NCBI GenBank assembly: GCA_910577995.1
Contig: CAJTND010000003.1
Span: 37,876 to 101,875, forward strand
Length of the DNA stretch: 64,000 nucleotides
DNA from: an uncultured Christensenella sp.
GTDB taxonomy: Bacteria; Bacillota; Clostridia; Christensenellales; Pumilibacteraceae
Reading direction: 5' to 3'
Shown here: positions 60,088-64,000 of the stretch, piece by piece
Position numbering within the stretch: position 1 is the stretch's first letter
How the letters are laid out: every line of letters starts with the position of its first letter
The notes under the pieces: model-generated
What the model saw: only the letters and a program-made list of their open reading frames with translations
Databases searched by the model: none
Told to the model about the DNA's origin: nothing
Position numbers and translations under genes: made by a program

Positions 60088-60327
60088 ATGAAAACAAACG
60101 AAGCAATCTTAAAACGAATAGAAGAAATATGTGCAGAGAAGGGCAAGAACGTATGTCAGGCTTGTCTAAACGGTGGTAAATCTCCGTCGGCTCTGTATGA
60201 CCTTATCAAAGGCAGAACCAAATGTCCCAAGGTAACGACTATCAGGAGTTTCTGCGAGGGTGCAGGAATAACGCTGTCAGAGTTTTTCGATAGAGAATAT
60301 TTCAATGATTTAGAAGATGATGATTAA
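60088..60327 (+). CDS. XRE-type HTH repressor
   Basis: 79 aa Cro/CI-type HTH: 'NVCQACLNGGKSPSALYDLIKGRTKCPKVTTIRSFCEGAGI' region (recognition part 'KSPSALYDLIKG'), then 'LSEFFDRE' and an acidic end. No effector domain. No clear Shine-Dalgarno. It probably represses itself and the divergent SLOG gene at the palindromes just upstream. Confidence 0.8.
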   Translation: MKTNEAILKRIEEICAEKGKNVCQACLNGGKSPSALYDLIKGRTKCPKVTTIRSFCEGAGITLSEFFDREYFNDLEDDD

Positions 60328-60332
60328 CACAA

Positions 60333-60366
60333 AAAAAGCCGAGATTCCGTAAGGATTCCCGGCTTT
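60333..60366 (-). terminator. Terminator of the PcfJ-type operon
   Basis: AAAGCCGAGATTCC and GGATTCCCGGCTTT pair with two mismatches; followed on the minus strand by TTTTTTT, 15 bp after the stop of the gene at 60381. Confidence 0.8.
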
Positions 60367-60380
60367 GACTTTATATTCGG

Positions 60381-60704
60381 TTAAACGGTTTGTGTTCTAT
60401 CGGGTATATACACCTTATCCGCAACCTTTACGGCTTTATAGGTAACGCCGTTTACAGTCTGCGTAACGTATTCGGGTTTACCGTCCGCGTTTGCTCGCAA
60501 GAATATCTTTTCACTGTTTTCTTCTATGCGGTCAATGTTCCCGTCTGTGAATTTGCTGTTGTTCCCGACCTCCAAGACTTTCAAACCTTTTTGTATGAGA
60601 TAGGAACTGAATTGCCATAACTTCTCGAACATACCGTAGCAGTCCATAATAAAGCAAAAATCCTCTTGCTCGCAGTAACCTGTAATTCTATAATAATTGT
60701 TCAT
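60381..60704 (-). CDS. 107-aa hypothetical protein of the conjugation-type operon
   Basis: Starts 'MNNYYRITGYCEQEDFCFIMD' and ends 'YVTQTVNGVTYKAVKVADK'. Short, mixed alpha/beta; similar small proteins accompany pcfJ-like genes in Gram-positive elements. The ATG at 60704 and one 6 nt upstream both follow AAAGGAG; the former has the better spacing. No function known. Confidence 0.55.
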   Translation of the reverse strand: MNNYYRITGYCEQEDFCFIMDCYGMFEKLWQFSSYLIQKGLKVLEVGNNSKFTDGNIDRIEENSEKIFLRANADGKPEYVTQTVNGVTYKAVKVADKVYIPDRTQTV

Positions 60705-60722
60705 AATCATAACTCCTTTGCG

Positions 60723-62051
60723 TTAAGCCGCCGCTTGTATTTTGTTTAGTTCTCTGTTTGCGTAGGGTAGCCATTTTTTATTGACATATTCCAAAACGCT
60801 GTCGTTTGGTTTGTGGTCGTGTTCGCCGTAGCACTGCAATATTCTTTTACGTGCTAATGAATATTCGACTGTAACAAATGGAACATTCGGACAGTTCTTG
60901 TCCCGAACAAAGAAAATAAGGCTTTCTTCTCGTGCAAATTTTTGGTCGTAGTTCATGCGCCCTACGCAGTGGGAGAGTGCTTCACCTTCTAATATAAGGT
61001 CTTGCGGCGATCGCGCAATCACGACAATAAATGTATCGTCTTTATCACGCTGTAATGGCAGATACTTTTCGGCAACGCTCGCAAATTGTTTGTATAATTC
61101 TTTCCGTTCTTCGGCGTCTTTTAATGCTCTTGCCGTGTGATATTGGTCGATACGAATATCGTGCCAACGGCGGAAGTCGTGCGGATAGCGGTTTTTCTCC
61201 AAACTCATATCCAAACCGAGATAGTTGCAGGCATTCAGATAATCTTCATACGCCGTATAATTCGTATTCTGTTTTTTTATGTAATTGATAAAATAATCGA
61301 CGTCTTTGTTACCGCAAAGCAAAGGTTTTAATCTGCGGTAATTATCGCTACGGTAAAATTCTTTTCTTGCCTTCTCGAAAGTCTGTGTTTCTTTCAATGG
61401 CTTTCCCGTTTTATATGCCAGCAGCAATGTGCTTACATAGTAAATATTGGGTTTTATTTCTTCACGGTTATTCAAGAGCCATTTGCGGAAATGTCTGTCC
61501 TTGCCGACTTTCTGCAATATCTGTTTGCTTGTTGCAAATTCAGCAAGCCCGAATTTTACGAGCATTTCCGCCTGCGGATATTTTTCGTAGGAACGAAGGT
61601 ATTTGAATACGTCCAAGTAGGGGTATTGCATAACCGCACTGTAACGGTATTCGGGAAATTTGTTTAAGTATTCTTTGTTGAGAATAGGTGCAAAGACATT
61701 AAAGAATTTATCGTAGGCTTCTTCCCAGACGTGTGTTTCCCACAATTTAGCGTATTGCGTAAGTCCCTGTTCGTACCAGCCTACGACATAACCGCGTATC
61801 ATAAAGCACTCGAAATCTTTTACAAGACAGTATTCGGAATGAATACCGTGAACGGCTACCTGTTTGCAAAACCACTTATGTCCGCGATTTTTACAAGCAA
61901 CCGTAACCTTTACGAGTTCACTGCCGTATTTCGTAAAGTAAGCATAGAAGCGCGTATAGCCGTTGTGGGCTTTGCGCTCGTTTTCGTCCGCTCGTTCTAT
62001 GCGTTTGAGCATATATTTCGGAATGGGTTTTATTTGGTTTGCTTTTATCAT
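60723..62051 (-). CDS. PcfJ-like protein
   Basis: 442 aa. 'DLILEGEALSHCVGRMNYDQKFAREESLIFFVR' (key part 'EGEALSHCVGRMNY') is the PcfJ signature. PcfJ is known from enterococcal conjugative plasmid pCF10 and many Firmicute elements; it is usually next to PcfK, as here, and its role in transfer is not settled. GAGGTG lies 6 nt before the ATG at 62051. Overlaps the end of the PcfK-like gene. Confidence 0.85.
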   Translation of the reverse strand: MIKANQIKPIPKYMLKRIERADENERKAHNGYTRFYAYFTKYGSELVKVTVACKNRGHKWFCKQVAVHGIHSEYCLVKDFECFMIRGYVVGWYEQGLTQYAKLWETHVWEEAYDKFFNVFAPILNKEYLNKFPEYRYSAVMQYPYLDVFKYLRSYEKYPQAEMLVKFGLAEFATSKQILQKVGKDRHFRKWLLNNREEIKPNIYYVSTLLLAYKTGKPLKETQTFEKARKEFYRSDNYRRLKPLLCGNKDVDYFINYIKKQNTNYTAYEDYLNACNYLGLDMSLEKNRYPHDFRRWHDIRIDQYHTARALKDAEERKELYKQFASVAEKYLPLQRDKDDTFIVVIARSPQDLILEGEALSHCVGRMNYDQKFAREESLIFFVRDKNCPNVPFVTVEYSLARKRILQCYGEHDHKPNDSVLEYVNKKWLPYANRELNKIQAAA

Positions 62052-62059
62052 TTCACACC

Positions 62060-63244
62060 TCATGCAATGTCTAATTTGCCGTCGAGCAAATCGTAAAGAT
62101 AAATCATCGTTTCTTTATCGAAGGACGAAAGAGAATAGGGGACAGCGGTTTCGTCGTCGGGTTCTTCGTCAACAGTAATTTTCGGTTCGGCTATATCTCC
62201 GTCGAATTGCCGCATTTCCGTTTCCGTCATTTCTTCAATATCTTCGTCTTCGTCGGGCAAATCGTCTTTTATAAGCGGGGTTCCCGTTTTCGCAAGCGTA
62301 ACTATATTTCCGTTCACTTCGACGATAACCACGTCGTGATTTTTTCGTATCTTGGCTATATACGCATCTGCCGCATGATAGGGGAAGCCGATTATAGGCA
62401 CACGGCTTTCGAGCCCGACGTCCCTGCCTGTAAGCGTAAGATTGAGTTCGTCGGATAATGTTTGCGCGTCGTCGTTAAATGCTTCGTAAAAATCGCCCAG
62501 CCGTATGAGAATAATACAGTCGGGATAACTGTCATTGAGTTCAACGTATTGCGAATAGAAGGGCGGTATCGGCTTTTTCGGCGCAACCGATTTAACGCCG
62601 TTCTTTTCGTCAACGGCTTTCTGTAATGCGTCGGCGATTTCTTCGACGGTAGGTTCGGCTTCGTCCTCGTCGTCGGGCTGTTCGGTAATACCGTCCTCCT
62701 CTGCCATAAGCCGTAAGGTTTCCTGTATTTCTTCTTCGGTAGGTTCGCAATCGTCGTCGGCATTATCAACGACCTCTTGATCGTCGGTCTGCTTGATGTC
62801 GGTCTTTTTATCTGTTGCGTCGAGCATATCCCACAGTGAAGCCTGTTGCTGTTTCGGTTTGGGCGGTTCTGTTTTAACGATGGGGGTAGGCGTGGAAGTC
62901 TTTTTCTTTACAACGGGTTTCGGCGGTTTATATTCCGTTCCGTCCTCGTTATAAAGTTTTCCTTCGATACTGTCCTCCTCGAAGTAGTGAATAGCCCAAC
63001 CATAAACAACGGCATCTTCAACGCACGCGGAGTTCGCGCCTTTTTCGGCGAGTTTTCGCGCTTCGTCGGTTGCAAATTTCATAAACCCGTCAAGGTCTTT
63101 TTTGGAGATGAGCGTTTTTCCGTCTTTCTCCACGGTTACTCCGTTATTGATTTTCTCTGCAAGAACGTCGCTCGCGTTTTCTTGCAAATAGGCAAGGATA
63201 AGTTCCTGCGCTTTTCCGTTCGCCGTAAGATTTAATGTTGTCAT
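62060..63244 (-). CDS. PcfK-like protein fused to a MutS domain I-like module
   Basis: 394 aa. Residues 1-110 are PcfK ('VLAEKINNGVTVEKDGKTLI', 'VEDAVVYGWAIHYFEEDSI'). A long acidic linker (about 110-220) follows, then 'FYSQYVELNDSYPDCIILIRLGDFYEAFNDDA' (key part 'LIRLGDFYEAF') and 'VPIIGFPYHAADAYIAKI', matching the mismatch-binding domain I of MutS. No MutS ATPase. An acidic C-terminal region ends it. AGGAG is about 14 nt upstream of the ATG. Confidence 0.8.
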   Translation of the reverse strand: MTTLNLTANGKAQELILAYLQENASDVLAEKINNGVTVEKDGKTLISKKDLDGFMKFATDEARKLAEKGANSACVEDAVVYGWAIHYFEEDSIEGKLYNEDGTEYKPPKPVVKKKTSTPTPIVKTEPPKPKQQQASLWDMLDATDKKTDIKQTDDQEVVDNADDDCEPTEEEIQETLRLMAEEDGITEQPDDEDEAEPTVEEIADALQKAVDEKNGVKSVAPKKPIPPFYSQYVELNDSYPDCIILIRLGDFYEAFNDDAQTLSDELNLTLTGRDVGLESRVPIIGFPYHAADAYIAKIRKNHDVVIVEVNGNIVTLAKTGTPLIKDDLPDEDEDIEEMTETEMRQFDGDIAEPKITVDEEPDDETAVPYSLSSFDKETMIYLYDLLDGKLDIA

Positions 63245-63245
63245 T

Positions 63246-63452
63246 TTACAAATCACACTCCTGTTGTAAGATTTTTAAGATGTCCTGCTCATCGTAGCCG
63301 ATAGAGCAAAACCAGATAATTGTTGCTAATTTTTCGAGCGGCGCGCCGTCCCTGTTCAGTTTGAATAACAAGGCGTATTGTCGGCAGTCGCCGTTCGTAA
63401 ACCATTGATATTTGTTGCAAAGATAGTAAAGTTTGTCTGTCGAGATTTTCAT
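63246..63452 (-). CDS. 68-aa hypothetical protein
   Basis: Starts 'MKISTDKLYYLCNKYQWFTNG', helical, with 'LEKLATIIWFCS'; typical of small genes that precede pcfK in Firmicute elements. AAGGAG is 8-9 nt before the ATG; 2 bp before the PcfK-like start. Function unknown. Confidence 0.6.
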   Translation of the reverse strand: MKISTDKLYYLCNKYQWFTNGDCRQYALLFKLNRDGAPLEKLATIIWFCSIGYDEQDILKILQQECDL

Positions 63453-63486
63453 TGTGTATAACTCCTTTTAGATTTTTATTTGTAAA

Positions 63487-63515
63487 TTAAAAAAGCCCGT
63501 TCAAGGACTGAACGG
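63487..63515 (-). terminator. Possible terminator overlapping the end of the 78-aa gene
   Basis: CCGTTCA / TGAACGG stem with a 5-nt loop, followed by TTTTTTAA on the minus strand; the gene's TGA lies inside the hairpin. Confidence 0.6.
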
Positions 63516-63737
63516 ACAACCGCGCCAACGACGCTTGTATTCGAGATATGTTTTTATGGGGATAACCAGCCACGATACGTTTTCGATAGGTTTTCCCGTC
63601 TTTCTGTCAGGCGGAGAATGCGTTTCGTACCAACGCACATTCCAAAGTGCGCCGTCGTATCTATTTGTAACGAGGTACACTTTCAAATGCTTTTCGCCAT
63701 ATTTTTTGTAACACACTTTATAACCGTAATCTCTCAT
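63501..63737 (-). CDS. 78-aa hypothetical protein
   Basis: Starts 'MRDYGYKVCYKKYGEKHLKVYLVT', strand-rich and aromatic, with 'YDGALWNVRWYETHS'. Overlaps the upstream gene by 4 nt. No family recognised; belongs to the minus-strand element operon. Confidence 0.6.
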   Translation of the reverse strand: MRDYGYKVCYKKYGEKHLKVYLVTNRYDGALWNVRWYETHSPPDRKTGKPIENVSWLVIPIKTYLEYKRRWRGCPFSP

Positions 63738-64000
63738 ATGCCGTAAACCTTCTTTGCAAAATAGGGGAGAGCGGAGTAGAAATTACAGTATTTTATGGCT
63801 TTATGTACCCATTTGTCGCAATCGAACGATTTGCTCTCGGCATATTCATAGCCTTTGTTTGTAAGCATTTTCAGTTCGTAATCGTCGCTGCCGTCGTGAT
63901 GGCTTCCGTGTATGTAAAAATGTCCGTTCACGTCATAAAAGCGAATATATTCCAGATGTTCGATACAAGAAAGAAAATCGTTAAAAGAGCGGATAAACGT
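63734..64000 (-). CDS. Hypothetical protein, 5' end outside window
   Basis: The frame stays open to the last base, giving 88 residues read so far ('FYDVNGHFYIHGSHHDGSDD', 'WVHKAIKYCNFYSALPYF'). His/Asp-rich near the middle. A GTG at 63931 is possible as a start but the open frame upstream favours a longer protein. No family recognised. Confidence 0.55.
   Translation of the reverse strand, partial: TFIRSFNDFLSCIEHLEYIRFYDVNGHFYIHGSHHDGSDDYELKMLTNKGYEYAESKSFDCDKWVHKAIKYCNFYSALPYFAKKVYGI

Overview
The window is a GC-rich bacterial chromosome segment (1 to about 30,950) joined to a visibly more AT-rich mobile island (about 31,000 to the window end). The chromosomal gene set points to a low-GC-phylum-type monoderm (Firmicutes/Clostridia lineage) whose own genome is GC-rich: SepF, RqcH, the paired GlgC/GlgD glycogen enzymes, PyrK/PyrD class 1B, and the order sepF - lspA - rluD - pyrBCFKDE seen in that phylum. 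No species can be named from the sequence alone.

Chromosome: sepF (partial), lspA, rluD and a compact pyrimidine operon pyrB-C-F-K-D-E, two small membrane proteins, an SpoU-type rRNA methylase and a DUF421 membrane protein; rqcH convergent to these; then tig-clpP-clpX (proteostasis), a 118-bp direct repeat pair, tRNA-Glu, glgC-glgD-glgA (glycogen synthesis), a minus-strand cluster of small accessory genes (DUF1349-like, TfoX-N, P-loop kinase, DUF4180-like), tRNA-Ala, a RumA-type RNA methylase, malic enzyme, lon-engB and a metallophosphoesterase. Many sigma-A promoters with exact 17-nt spacers can be read. Three genes (rqcH, the RumA-type gene, the metallophosphoesterase) have their start codon exactly 6 nt after the -10 box, so they look leaderless.

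Island, left part (31.1-40.9 kb): a large serine recombinase plus a small relative lacking the catalytic serine, a WYL regulator, a Y-family polymerase with a YolD-like partner, a LexA-type repressor behind a perfect SOS box, zinc-ribbon and HTH proteins, a sigma-70-region-4 protein. A shared palindromic operator sits in front of both the recombinase pair and the small HTH gene.

Island, middle (41.0-49.0 kb): a unit that reads like a filamentous (inovirus-type) phage: small basic proteins, a 117-aa candidate ssDNA-binding protein, a 52-aa hydrophobic candidate coat protein followed by a terminator, three membrane-anchored proteins of which the largest carries a coiled coil, InlB-like repeats and BspA-type leucine-rich repeats, a Zot-like ATPase, and an HUH replication initiator with the two-tyrosine motif, followed by an 18-bp perfect inverted repeat that may be an origin or packaging signal.

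Island, right part (49.1-64.0 kb): a type I restriction-modification locus (hsdM, hsdS, tyrosine recombinase, a second half hsdS, an inverted silent hsdS cassette, an unknown gene, hsdR) in which four copies of a 15-bp core flank two exchangeable C-terminal specificity cassettes, i.e. a phase-variable system; then a SLOG-fold protein and a divergent XRE repressor sharing palindromic operators, a membrane protein, and a minus-strand PcfJ/PcfK-type operon running out of the window. The right end of the island is not in the window.
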